Made by a program: the position numbers and the translations under genes
Shown: one piece after another, positions 22,136 through 31,172 of the stretch
How the letters are laid out: each line of letters begins with the position of its first letter
Numbering within the stretch: the first letter of the stretch is position 1
Notes under the pieces: generated by a model
What the model saw: only the letters and a program-made list of their open reading frames with translations
What the model was told of the DNA's origin: nothing
The model's database searches: none
Source: Bidens hawaiensis
Lineage: Eukaryota > Streptophyta > Magnoliopsida > Asterales > Asteraceae
Direction of reading: 5' to 3'
Assembly (NCBI GenBank): GCA_021521415.1
Contig: JAIQDT010005779.1
Location: 1-64,000, forward strand
DNA: 64,000 nucleotides

Positions 22136-23270
22136 TGTAACATCCTACTTTAGGTTATAATAATAAAATAAATTTCGCTTATTTTATAGTGGGTCGTTAT
22201 CGGTTTAGATAACTAGAAAAAGAGTTGGGCTAGTGTTGGGTTACATGGACATGGGTTATAGACTTGGGTATGAAAGAAAGAAGGAAAGACCATGGGCTAA
22301 GCCCATGATCCATAAATATATAAACCTTTAATACCCAATTTTCATTCATTTACATATATTCCATACACCTCTCAAACACACACTTAAGCTCTCTCTAGTC
22401 TCTCTCTAGCCGAAACCAAGAAAGAATCCCAGCACCGACCCGAGTTAATGATAGTTTAATATTGTATGAGCTTAACCCGAAACGACGAGCCGACACCGTT
22501 AAACCGTTTAAGTCACGAGATCCGGGTGGAATCAGGTATAAATCGAACCTATGATGAGCTTAGGGGTCACCCTAGATCAGATCTGGATCGAACGGGATGA
22601 AAAACGGTGAAAAACGAGTTAAAACTCGTTTTTCCGACTTGTTCGCGGTTTTCCGGCGGCAGCGCCGGAAAAGTTAATACGAGGATGTCTGGGAATGTTC
22701 TGACATTCCCTGACCTAACCCTAGTTCGCTACGGGTTTGCTACGGGAATTTAACGAATTACAGGTGATTCGCTAGCTGGTTCGTCTATGGGAACATAACG
22801 AACTAGCTACAGTTCGTGTTCAATTCGTTAAGTTGATTCGCTGATGAAAGAATAACGAACTGGCCTTAGTTCGCGTCCAGATTTGTTAAGGAAAAGATAA
22901 CGGATTCGTTATAGTCATTCGTTAGAAAAGATAACGAATTGGATGGACCAATTCGTTACCAGGACTGGTTCGTTATGGACTGATTCGTTATAAGATCCAG
23001 TTCGCTTAATAACCAGTTCGTTAAAGGGTTCAATTCGCTGCATGGATCAGTTCGTTAAGATAACACAATTCGTTAAGAACCAAGTAACAAACCAGAAGTT
23101 TTAAAGAATGACAGAATGGTCCCCGGACTTAGAAAAGAAGAATTTAATTACAAAGAAGCCCTTGAACTTTTAAGTAGCAAATTATTTAATGATTCAAAAT
23201 CTTAATGGAAAATGTGTTAAGACAGTTATTGAAAATAAAAATTTTTCCAAGCTGACCTGGCAGCTTAACC

Positions 23271-23356
23271 CCAGCCAGGGGCTCTGCCCCTTGGACCCGG
23301 CCAGGGGCTGCCGCCCCTAGAACCCCGCTTCCAGGAGCGCTGCCCCCGGACCCCCG
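23271..23356 (+). other. GC-rich triple hairpin in D 5' LTR
   Basis: Three consecutive self-complementary blocks: AGGGGC-TCT-GCCCCT, then AGGGGCTGCCGCCCCT, then a GCGCTGCCCCC block. The same island occurs at 17139-17211, 32321-32406 and 53561-53646 in an otherwise AT-rich LTR. Confidence 0.75.
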
Positions 23357-23490
23357 TTCGTTGAGGTTATTAATTAAACTAGAAAGACGATATGTGTAGT
23401 GATAGTTTATTGATACGTATAATTATTATACAGTTAGACGTGCACAGCTCAAGAAGGGAATAACCGTAAACGGTGAACGCAACCGCATTG

Positions 23491-23498
23491 AGGTGAGT
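23491..23498 (+). promoter_or_regulatory. Consensus 5' splice donor in D 5' LTR
   Basis: AG|GTGAGT, with the intron starting at 23493. The 3' LTR has AG|GTAAGT (32542-32549), also perfect consensus. Paired with the acceptor at 26484 it defines a leader intron of about 3.0 kb that removes the hairpins and the primer binding site. Confidence 0.6.
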
Positions 23499-23558
23499 TT
23501 CTAGCCCCACTTTCTTGTTATATTTTCGGGGCTGTGTGCATACTCGATGTGATAGTCA

Positions 23559-23586
23559 ATACATTTACCTTAGGTGGTAAGTGTAT
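23559..23586 (+). other. 11-bp hairpin downstream of the splice donor (D 5' LTR)
   Basis: Arms ATACATTTACC and GGTAAGTGTAT with a 6-base loop TTAGGT. Equivalent hairpins are at 17414-17441, 41229-41256, 45292-45319 and 53850-53877. The last has a C-G to U-A exchange in the stem (CTTATC/GATAAG). Confidence 0.7.
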
Positions 23587-23615
23587 GCCTTGTATGATTT
23601 ATGTATGACGATTGC

Positions 23616-23659
23616 TTGATGGTGCGTGAACGATCTTCGGATATTGCATGTGCCGTCAA
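23616..23659 (+). other. 44-nt UUCG hairpin 1 (D 5' LTR)
   Basis: Outer 13-bp stem, AACG/ATTG internal loop, inner stem ATC/GAT, loop TTCG. It lies 123 bases after the splice donor. Confidence 0.75.
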
Positions 23660-23749
23660 GTGTTAGTTAAAGGTATGATTGATATGTATGATGTATGAAT
23701 GACGTATGTATGAATATGTATGATGTATGAACAATATATGTATGAAATG

Positions 23750-23793
23750 TTGATGGTACGTGAACGCTCTTCGGAGATTGCACATATCGTTAA
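23750..23793 (+). other. 44-nt UUCG hairpin 2 (D 5' LTR, in the extra segment)
   Basis: Same architecture with inner stem CTC/GAG, a compensatory difference from hairpin 1, and loop TTCG. Confidence 0.7.
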
Positions 23794-23825
23794 GGAAAGT
23801 ATGTAAATGACAGGTATGTTATAGT

Positions 23826-23998
23826 AGCGCGAATGTAGGGAACCGACCCTAATAATGTCGGCGAATGAAGGGAACCGACCCTAATAGTATAGGCCTATTA
23901 TTAGGGAACCGACCCTAATAATATCGGCGAACGTAGGGAACCGACCCTAATAATATCGGCGAACGTAGGGAACCGACCCTAATAATATCAGCGAAGGT
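23826..23998 (+). repeat. ACCGACCCTAATAAT minisatellite (D 5' LTR, first block)
   Basis: About five units of 31-33 bases of the type GCGAA(T/C)GTAGGGAACC followed by GACCCTAATAATATCG. A second block of four units is at 25443-25575, and four more are in the 3' LTR at 34076-34206. Confidence 0.88.
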
Positions 23999-24106
23999 TA
24001 TAGGGCGGAATGCTCTTTAAAACGCATATGTATGAATGAAAGTATGTAAGTAAGTACGAAAGAAATCAATATGTATCAAGTGTTAGTTAAAGGTATGATT
24101 GATATG

Positions 24107-25298
24107 TGTCAGGTCCCCGATTTCAGCTGTATCTTACTCAAATCATATCATAACTCACACAAATAGATGTGTTGACAAGGGAGTTAATGACGGGTTGCTA
24201 TATTTAGAAAGTTCACCGTTTGTTAAAGGCGGAATCAATAACAAACATATGGTTGCTTAAAACGTATTCAAAGGTAATCAACACAAACAAGATTTACTCA
24301 AAAGATTTCCATTTATATAAATGAATCATACAAAGTGGATAATCGTTTTAGGGTTTCTTGATAAGGAAGGTTTTTAGCCGTCACACATAAAATTCTTTCT
24401 TAATAAATGCGAATGTCTACCTTGTTGTGTTTTTTGTGTGTTTTTATCCAGGCGTGCCCTAAATTATTCTATTTATAGGCCTGACACCTGTGGACAACAG
24501 TCATTCCTTGTAGAAACCCTATCCGATAATATATATTCAAATTACATATTCAGAAATATTCTAAGTGTAAAACAAGTCTTCCGGGTAGGCTTTGCATCAA
24601 TCTTGTCTTTCCGAGTATGCTCGGCCATCCTTCATAACTTGGTAACATAGAAGTGTGCTCGGGATCAGTTTCCGGGTAGACTTTACTTGAAGAGTATTTT
24701 ACCAAGTAAAATACTCACCTGGTAGACTTCAATCTTCTTGGCTTTATCAGACTTTGCCCGACAAATCCTTACAAGCAACCTTGTTTTTCAATGGTCCTAT
24801 CAACTCCTTGCCTGGAATAAGCTTATTAGCAAAGTGTGCTCGGAGGCACTTTACCTTGCTAGAGTTGAATCCTGCCCAATGATACTTGTGATACTTCATT
24901 AAACACTGGGCATACCCGGACCATCTTTATTAATGAATACCTTGCCCGATCTCCAAATACTTGGTTTCTTGAGCTTGGTTAGCCTAAAGCTTACTCGGAA
25001 GTGAACTTTACTTGGCTATGAAAAACAACCTTCTTGATAAAGTGATCCTTGCCCGGACTTGCATATATTAGTGAACCATACCCGGTAATGCACTAGTTTG
25101 CAAACCCTGCTCGGATATTCACTAAAAAAGACTTAGTGAAGATAACCTTGCCCGATAGACAAAATATCGTGCCCGGCTAAGTAAAAGTATGCTCGGAGGT
25201 TTAAGGTGTGCCCGGATCCATACTTAGCGAATTCTGAGGAGGTTGAGAAGATTCCAATCTTCCGTCTGATCAGTTTTATGTCAAATCTTGACTCAACA
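24107..25298 (+). repeat. Nested solo LTR inside the D 5' LTR (1192 bp)
   Basis: It starts TGTCAGGTCCCCGATTTCAG and ends GACTCAACA, with a perfect 5-bp duplication ATATG at 24102-24106 and 25299-25303. It has a TATA-like TTCTATTTATAGG (about 24468). The motif TGCYCGG and variants recur many times between about 24560 and 25215. The same insert sits at the same place in the D 3' LTR, so it entered before D's last transposition. It has no primer binding site or coding, so it is a solo LTR of an element family not otherwise present in the window. Confidence 0.85.
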
Positions 25299-25366
25299 AT
25301 ATGTATGATGCATGAAAGACGTATGTATGAATATGTATGATGTATGAACAAGATATGTATGAAATG

Positions 25367-25410
25367 TTGATGGTACGTGAACGCTCTTCGGAGATTGCAC
25401 ATATCGTCGA
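25367..25410 (+). other. 44-nt UUCG hairpin 3 (D 5' LTR, after the nested LTR)
   Basis: Inner stem CTC/GAG, loop TTCG, and the AACG/ATTG internal loop conserved. Confidence 0.7.
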
Positions 25411-26044
25411 GGAAAGTATGTAAATGACAGGTATGTTATAGTAGCGCGAATGTAGGGAACCGACCCTAATAATGTCAGCGAATGAAGGGAACCGACCCTA
25501 ATAGTATCGGCGAATGTAGGGAACCAACCCTAATAATATCGGCGAACGTAGGGAACCGACCCTAATAATATCAGCGAAGGTTATAGGGCGGAATGCTCTT
25601 TAAAACGCATATGTATGAATGAAAGTATGTAAGTAAGTACGAAAGAAAGAATGAAAGTACGTATGTAAGTAAGTGCGTAAGAAGATATGAAGGTATGTAC
25701 CTCCGGGTGCATATGCTAGTATGTGAATGTATTGTATGTTGTATGATTAACTAGAACTCACTCAGCGTAGCTGACTTTTAGTATGCACGCAGGCTAATCG
25801 ACTGAGGCAGTTGGCTTGAGGAAGACACATGGCAGGATCCGAGAGGCTGGCATCTGGAGATTTTCGTGATGTTTGAAATACTATGTTTTATGTTATGTTT
25901 TTGAAAGACACGTTATGGATGTTGTAATGAATGGTTGACTTTTATATTATTCCGCGAAAGTTTTTATTAACTCTTATATCTAGAACCGCGTTTATGAGTA
26001 AACCCAACATTAAAGTAGGCCTACCGGTAACGGGGCCTTACAAG

Positions 26045-26058
26045 TTGGTATCAGATCA
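26045..26058 (+). other. Element D primer binding site, one mismatch
   Basis: TTGGTATCAGATCA follows two or three bases after the LTR end. Compared with the usual TTGGTATCAGAGC it has T for G near the 3' end. Element F, whose leader is otherwise alignable, keeps the standard sequence. Confidence 0.85.
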
Positions 26059-26491
26059 AAATTCGAGAGATTTAAGAATCCTACATGCTTAGACTCGAAC
26101 AGAGAATGGGATTAAACTAAGAAAATAAAGAAGATGCCAGTACGAGAATGCCATGTGTCACTCAAGCAAGCTAAGTAAAGGTAAAGTATGTGATTAAATT
26201 CACATGTAAAGTAGAATAATGAATAAATGTTCGCGTAGTAGCTAAATAAAGAATGTATGAATGCTAGCTTAATTGCAAGGGATAGGGTACGTGATGATAT
26301 GAACTGTTTGATTTTCTAACTGTTAGAAATAGAACTAGCACAAATAGACTCATAAGAGGAAGTGTATAGGACACGGAAAGTAACGTGATCAGCTAATCAC
26401 AGCTGGCCACTGTTATTTCCTGTTAGCCTTACTATCCTTGTACTAAATGGTTCTTTAAGTGATGACGTTTGTGTTTCCTTATAGAATACGA
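26059..26491 (+). other. Element D leader, with putative splice acceptor at 26484
   Basis: Non-coding leader, alignable with the leader of F (44101-44490, minus). It ends in TGTGTTTCCTTATAG|AATACGA and then ATG. F has TGTTTTCCCTTTTAG|AATACTA before its ATG. The conserved pyrimidine tract plus AG supports a real acceptor by consensus only. Confidence 0.55.
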
Positions 26492-28399
26492 ATGGCTGGA
26501 GCTAAGAAAGCTACTGGAAAAGGAGGGCGTACAGGACGTCGTGGTAGGCCACGTGTTGCCCGAGAGCCGTCAGTAGAGGCCGCTACTAACAATGAAGGCG
26601 AAGGAAGTGCAGCCGGTGGAAGTTCGAGTAACAACGAAGGGTATCAACTTGACCCTGTTGTTCAAGCTGCCATTGCTCAAGCGGTAGCTGCTGCTGCGAA
26701 GAACTGGAATGATGAAGGGTCTGCTGGAGGCCGTGAAAGAACCGCTGAAAGGGCGGAAAGAGATGGTAAGAAAAATGATGAAGGGGAGGGGGAAGAATCA
26801 AGCGTGGTTAAGTCAGTGAAGGTTGATGACAGGAAAAGGGGCCGAGGTGGGTGCAACTATAAGTCTTTCAAAGGTTATGGTCCACCGGAGCTAACCGGCT
26901 TGGGAGACGCAATCACTACTCTCCAATGGATAACCGCGATGGACAAAATTATCCGAATTAGCGAATGTCGTCCCGACCAAGCTGTGTGGTATGCTACCCA
27001 ATCATTCGGGGAGGAGGCGATGTACTGGTGGGAGATAGTTGAGCAAAGGAAGATTCGAGAAGAGGTCAAGGCCTTGAGATGGGACGATCTAAAGGAGTTA
27101 GTGATGAAACGATTCTGTGCTGATGCAGAGATAGAGAAGGTTGAGATGAAGTTCTTGAGTCTGAAGGCGGGTAAGATGACGCACCGAGAATACCTCACTG
27201 AATTCAACCGTCTGTCAAGGTTGGTGCCAGACATGGTGAACACCGAGGCCAAGCGGATCAAATGCTACCTCAGGGGACTGCCACAGAATGTTCGTGTCTT
27301 GGTCAAGGCTGGTAGACCAGGTACTTTTGATTCTGTTGTGGGGCTCGCGGTAACGGTTTATGAGGACTTGACAGATGAGATGGCTATGGATGAGAAGAAG
27401 GAGAAGAAGTGGGTCGCGCCTGCCAAACGACCTGGTACTCAGATGTGGAATCCCAAGAACAAGCAACCGAGAGTGTGGGAGAAAAGGTCATGTAGGACGT
27501 GCGGAAAGATGCATGCTGGAGAGTGCAAGTGGGGCACTGGGACTGAGGTGTGCCGCAAGTGTGGGAAGTCCCATGGTGGGGAGTGTAGATTAGGGTTAAA
27601 TGCCTGCTACAAATGTAGTAAGATGGGGCACTTTGCCCAAGATTGTTATGTGAAGCCCGCGTGTTATAAGTGCGGACAGACAGGTCACTTGGAGAGGACT
27701 TGTACGAGTGGTGAAGCAGGAGGGAGTGAGAAGAAAGATGCTGATCAAGCGAGGCCGAGAACAAGAGCCTACATGCTGACCCAGGAACAAGCTAGACAAG
27801 TTCCTGATGTTGTGACCGGTACGTTCCTAGTAAACGGTATTTCTGCTTCAGTATTATTTGATTCGGGTGCGAATAGAAGTTTTGTAACTACGACATCTAG
27901 TAAACTAGCTAAAATGAAACGTTGCCGAGTGTCTGAAACCTTCATAGTAGAAACCGCTAGTGAGACCTCGGTGAAAGTAACGAAAATGGTTAAGGACTGT
28001 AAGATAGAATTAGAAGGACATGAGTTCCCTGTTACCTTGTATGTCATGACCTTAGGAGGGTTCGATGTAGTTTTGGGAATGGATTGGTTGTCCGAGTATG
28101 AAGCTCAGACAGTATGTAGGAGTAGGATAATAAAGCTAAAGTCCTTGGATGGCAGTGCGGTGACGGTTTATGGTGATAAGGAAAGTTCAGGGCTTAACGT
28201 CATTTCGATGATAAAAGCCGAAGGGTTATTAAGGCGAGGGTGTGGTGCCTACCTGGCGTATGTTGTCAACGCTACGGCCGAGACAAAAGAAACGAAAGAT
28301 GTTCCTATAGTGCGCGATTACCCAGAAGTATTTCCTGAGGATCTTCCGGGGTTGCCACCGGAGCGAGAGATAGAATTCCAGATAGACTTAGTACCATGA
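26492..28399 (+). pseudogene. gag-pro: Element D gag and protease (stop at VP*)
   Basis: I place the start at MAGAKKATGK (26492) rather than the upstream ATG 26459. The F gag begins with the same MAGA context, and the 11 preceding codons are not in frame there. The N-terminus is basic (GGRTGRRGRPRV). The Retrotrans_gag core follows: TLQWITAMDK, AMYWWEIVEQ, WDDLKELVMKRF, THREYLTEFNRLSRLVPDM, KRIKCYLRGLP. Four zinc knuckles lie at about 27489-27702: two short CX2CX3HX3C (CRTCGKMHAGEC, CRKCGKSHGGEC) and two standard CX2CX4HX4C. Protease is shown by LFDSGANRSF and VVLGMDWLSEYE. A TGA at 28397 interrupts the protease-RT linker, so RT cannot be made without readthrough. Confidence 0.9.
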
Positions 28400-29221
28400 G
28401 CCCAGCCCATCGCGAAAGCGCCTTACCGTCTAGCCGTCTGAGATGAAAGAATTGATGTCCCAACTGCAAGAACTCCTCGACAAAGGTTTCATAAGACCAA
28501 GTGTTTCTCCTTGGGGCACGCCAGTGTTGTTCGTGAAGAAGAAAGATGGAAGTATGAGAATGTGCATAGACTATCGCGAGTTGAACAAGCTTACGGTAAA
28601 GAATAGATATCCTTTTCCAAGGATTGACGATCTGTTTGACCAACTGCAAGGGTCAAGTTGGTTCTCATGAATAGATCTCAGATCAGGCTATCATCTGTTG
28701 AAAGTGAAAGAGGCATGCCAGACATCCCTAAAACAGCGTTTCGGACGCGGTATGGACACTACGAGTTCCTCGTAATGTCATTCGGTCTAACGAATGCTCT
28801 TGCAGCATTTATGGATATGATGAACAGGGTGTGTCGACCAATGTTGGATAAGTCGATTATTGTCTTCATCGACGATATATTGATTTATTCCAAAAGCGAG
28901 TCTGATCATGCTGAGCATCTGCGACAAGTATTGGAGACTCTGAAGAAAGAGAAGTTGTATGCTAAGTTTTCGAAATGCGCGTTCTGGTTGCGAGAAGTGC
29001 AATTTCTAGGTCACGTGATCAATCCTGAAGGGATTACCGTGGACCCAGCTAAGATTGAGGCGATAACCAATTGGAAGACTCCGCAGAACCCGGCTGATAT
29101 ACAAAGCTTCTTAAGGTTAGCTGGCTACTATAGGAGATTCATCGAAGGTTTCTCCAAGATAGCCGCACCGTTGACCGGTATGACCCCAAAGTCAATAGTA
29201 TTCAGTTTGGGTAAGTTTTAG
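28400..29221 (+). pseudogene. pol: Element D reverse transcriptase, two frameshifts and stops
   Basis: RT blocks are [67 protein letters not shown] and the catalytic FIDD at 28865-28876. Defects are a small deletion near 28437 (frame 2 to 3), TGA at 28668-28670, a shift back to frame 2 near 28715, and TAG at 29219-29221 before RNase H. One of the usual NAPA residues is changed (NALA). Confidence 0.9.
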
Positions 29222-29889
29222 GAAGAGGCTTTCCAGGAGTTAAAGAAGAGACTCACGCAAGCTCCAATCCTTGCTTTAACCGATGGTGATGAGGATTTGG
29301 TTGTTTGTAGTGATGCTTCGCAACGTGGGTTAGGTTGCGTGTTGATGCAACGAGGAAAGGTGATAGCTTACGCGTCTAGACAATTGAAAGTCCATGAGAG
29401 TACTTATCCGACGCATGATTTGGAGCTAGCAGCAGTAGTGCATGCTCTCAAGGTATGGAGACACTATCTGTATGGTACTAAGTGTACCATTTACACAGAT
29501 CATAAGAGTTTAAAGTACTTCTTCGAGCAGAAGGAATTGAACATGAGGCAAAGAAGATGGTTAGAATTGATAAAGGATTACGACTGCGATATTAAGTACT
29601 ACCCTGGTAAAGCTAACGTGGTAGCTGATGCTCTAAGCCGTGAGAATGAGGAAGTCATTGCAACAGTAAAGTCATATCAGCTAATTATGAACTCAAGCTT
29701 ATTTGAAGAAATCATCAAGGTGCAGTCTGAAGTGCTGGTAGATGAAGGGCTAGTAAAGAAAGAAAGGATTTTTGGTCAGCAAGACGAGTTGATGGAAAAC
29801 ACGCATGGTGTTAGGACTAGGTTTGACCGCATGTGGATTCCACGCCATGGAGATCTCAGAGGTCGAATCTTAGATGAAGCTCATAAGTT
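29222..29889 (+). pseudogene. pol: Element D RNase H and linker
   Basis: The frame is open after the TAG at 29219: [17 protein letters not shown] (Asp), [15 protein letters not shown] (Glu), [10 protein letters not shown] (Asp), [13 protein letters not shown]. This is the typical plant Gypsy RNase H domain, followed by a linker into the integrase zinc domain. Confidence 0.9.
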
Positions 29890-31129
29890 AAGATATTCGA
29901 TTCATCCAGGAGCTACGAAGATGTACCAAGATTTGAAAAGAGACTATTGGTGGCCATGAATGAAGAATGATGTGGTAGATTATGTCAGTAGGTGCTTAAC
30001 TTGTTTACAAGTCAAGGCGGAGCATCAGAAGCCTTATGGGAAGATGCAACCTTTAGAGATACAAGAATGGAAATGGGAACACATCACCATGGATTTCATA
30101 ACTAAGCTACCTCGTACAGCTAAGCATCATGATACCATCTGGGTGGTTGTGGACCGTTTGACCAAGAGTGCTCACTTTCTGCCTATACGAGAGGCTATCT
30201 CGTCAGAGACGTTAGCAAGCTTGTTCATTAAAGAGGTTGTATCTAAGCATGGAGTGCCGTTATCGATCGTGTCTGGTAGAGATACTCGGTTTACTTCGAG
30301 GTTTTGGAAGAAGTTCCATGAAGCTATGGGAACAAGATTGAACATCAGTACGGCGTATCATCCTCAAACAGACGGACAGTCTGAAAGAACGATCCAAACC
30401 CCTGAGGATATCCTACGTGCTTGTGTTTTAGACTTTGGAGGGAGTTGGGACGATCATCTGCATCTGGCAGAGTTCTCTTATAACAACAGCTACCATTCAA
30501 GTATTGGGATGCCACCGTTCGAGATGTTGTATGGAAGACGCTGTAGAACTCCAGTATGCTGGGGAGAGATTGGTCAGAAGGAGATGGGAAGCCTAGAAGT
30601 TGTGAAAGAAACCTCCTCAAGGTTGGACCATATCAAATCAAGAATGAAAGCTGCTCAAGACAGACAGAAGTCGTATGCCGATAAGCGGCGACGACCGATT
30701 GAGTTTAAAGTTGGTGATAATGTGATGCTCAAGGTCTCGCCTTGGAAAGGAATTATTCATTTTAGGAAGAGAGGAAAGTTAAGTCCGAGGTACATTGGAC
30801 CGTTCAAGACTTTAGATCGAGTAGGTGAAGTGGCTTACAAGTTAGATTTGCCAGAAGAGTTAGAAGGAATTCACTCAACCTTCCATGTTTCTCATCTAAG
30901 AAAATGTCTAGCTGATGACATGTCGCACGTGCCATTAATGGACATTGAGGTTGATGAACAGTTGAACTACATTGAGCAACCAATCGAGATAGTTGACCGT
31001 AAGGAAAAGCAACTACGACGCAAGGTTATACCCTTAGTGAAAGTGATTTGGAAGCACCGCAAAGGATCTGATGCTACATGGGAAGTTGAAGAAGAAATGC
31101 GCAAATTTTATCCAAATTTGTTTATGTAA
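29890..31129 (+). pseudogene. pol: Element D integrase and chromodomain-like tail; catalytic Asp replaced by Gly
   Basis: The HHCC zinc domain ([10 protein letters not shown] ... CLTCLQVK) is split by TGA at 29957-29959. In the core, MDFITKLPRT and [16 protein letters not shown] are present. The block that usually reads SDRD reads SGRD: the second DDE aspartate is Gly (codon 30275-30277), a single A-to-G change. The C-terminus EQPIEIVDRK ... VKVIWKHRKG ... TWEVEEEM resembles a chromovirus chromodomain. The frame stays open to TAA 31127-31129. Confidence 0.9.
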
Positions 31130-31172
31130 TAGTTAGGTTTCGGGGACGAAACCTCTTTAAGGAGGGAAGACT
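31130..31172 (+). other. Element D polypurine tract region
   Basis: GTTTCGGGGACGAAACC, then CTTTAAGGAGGGAAGACT, abuts the LTR start TGTAACATCC. GGAGGGAAGA is the likely tract. F has the same sequence on the minus strand at 42400-42440. Confidence 0.8.

Larger units (their letters stand above)
22136..26042 (+). repeat. Element D 5' LTR (3907 bp)
   Basis: It starts TGTAACATCCTAC and ends GGGGCCTTACA. In order it holds the palindrome 22291-22307, TATA-like AAATATATAAACC (about 22314), a CT tract, a 12-bp hairpin (22687-22714), a TTCGTTA array (about 22720-23100), a GC-rich triple hairpin (23271-23356), splice donor GTGAGT (23493), an 11-bp hairpin (23559-23586) and 44-nt hairpins. Then come a minisatellite, a nested solo LTR (24107-25298) and a second minisatellite. 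It is 406 bases longer than the 3' LTR because of an extra segment upstream of the nested LTR. Confidence 0.93.

Noticed and set aside
23826..23998. CRISPR-like array of about 31-base repeats
   Set aside because: Units are adjacent with no unique spacers, and the context is a plant LTR. It is a minisatellite.
24438..24650. 70-residue frame in the nested solo LTR, repeated at 33069-33281, and the 89-residue minus frame repeated at 25133 and 33764
   Set aside because: Their conservation only reflects that both LTRs carry the same young insert. They cross the LTR promoter and show no domain.
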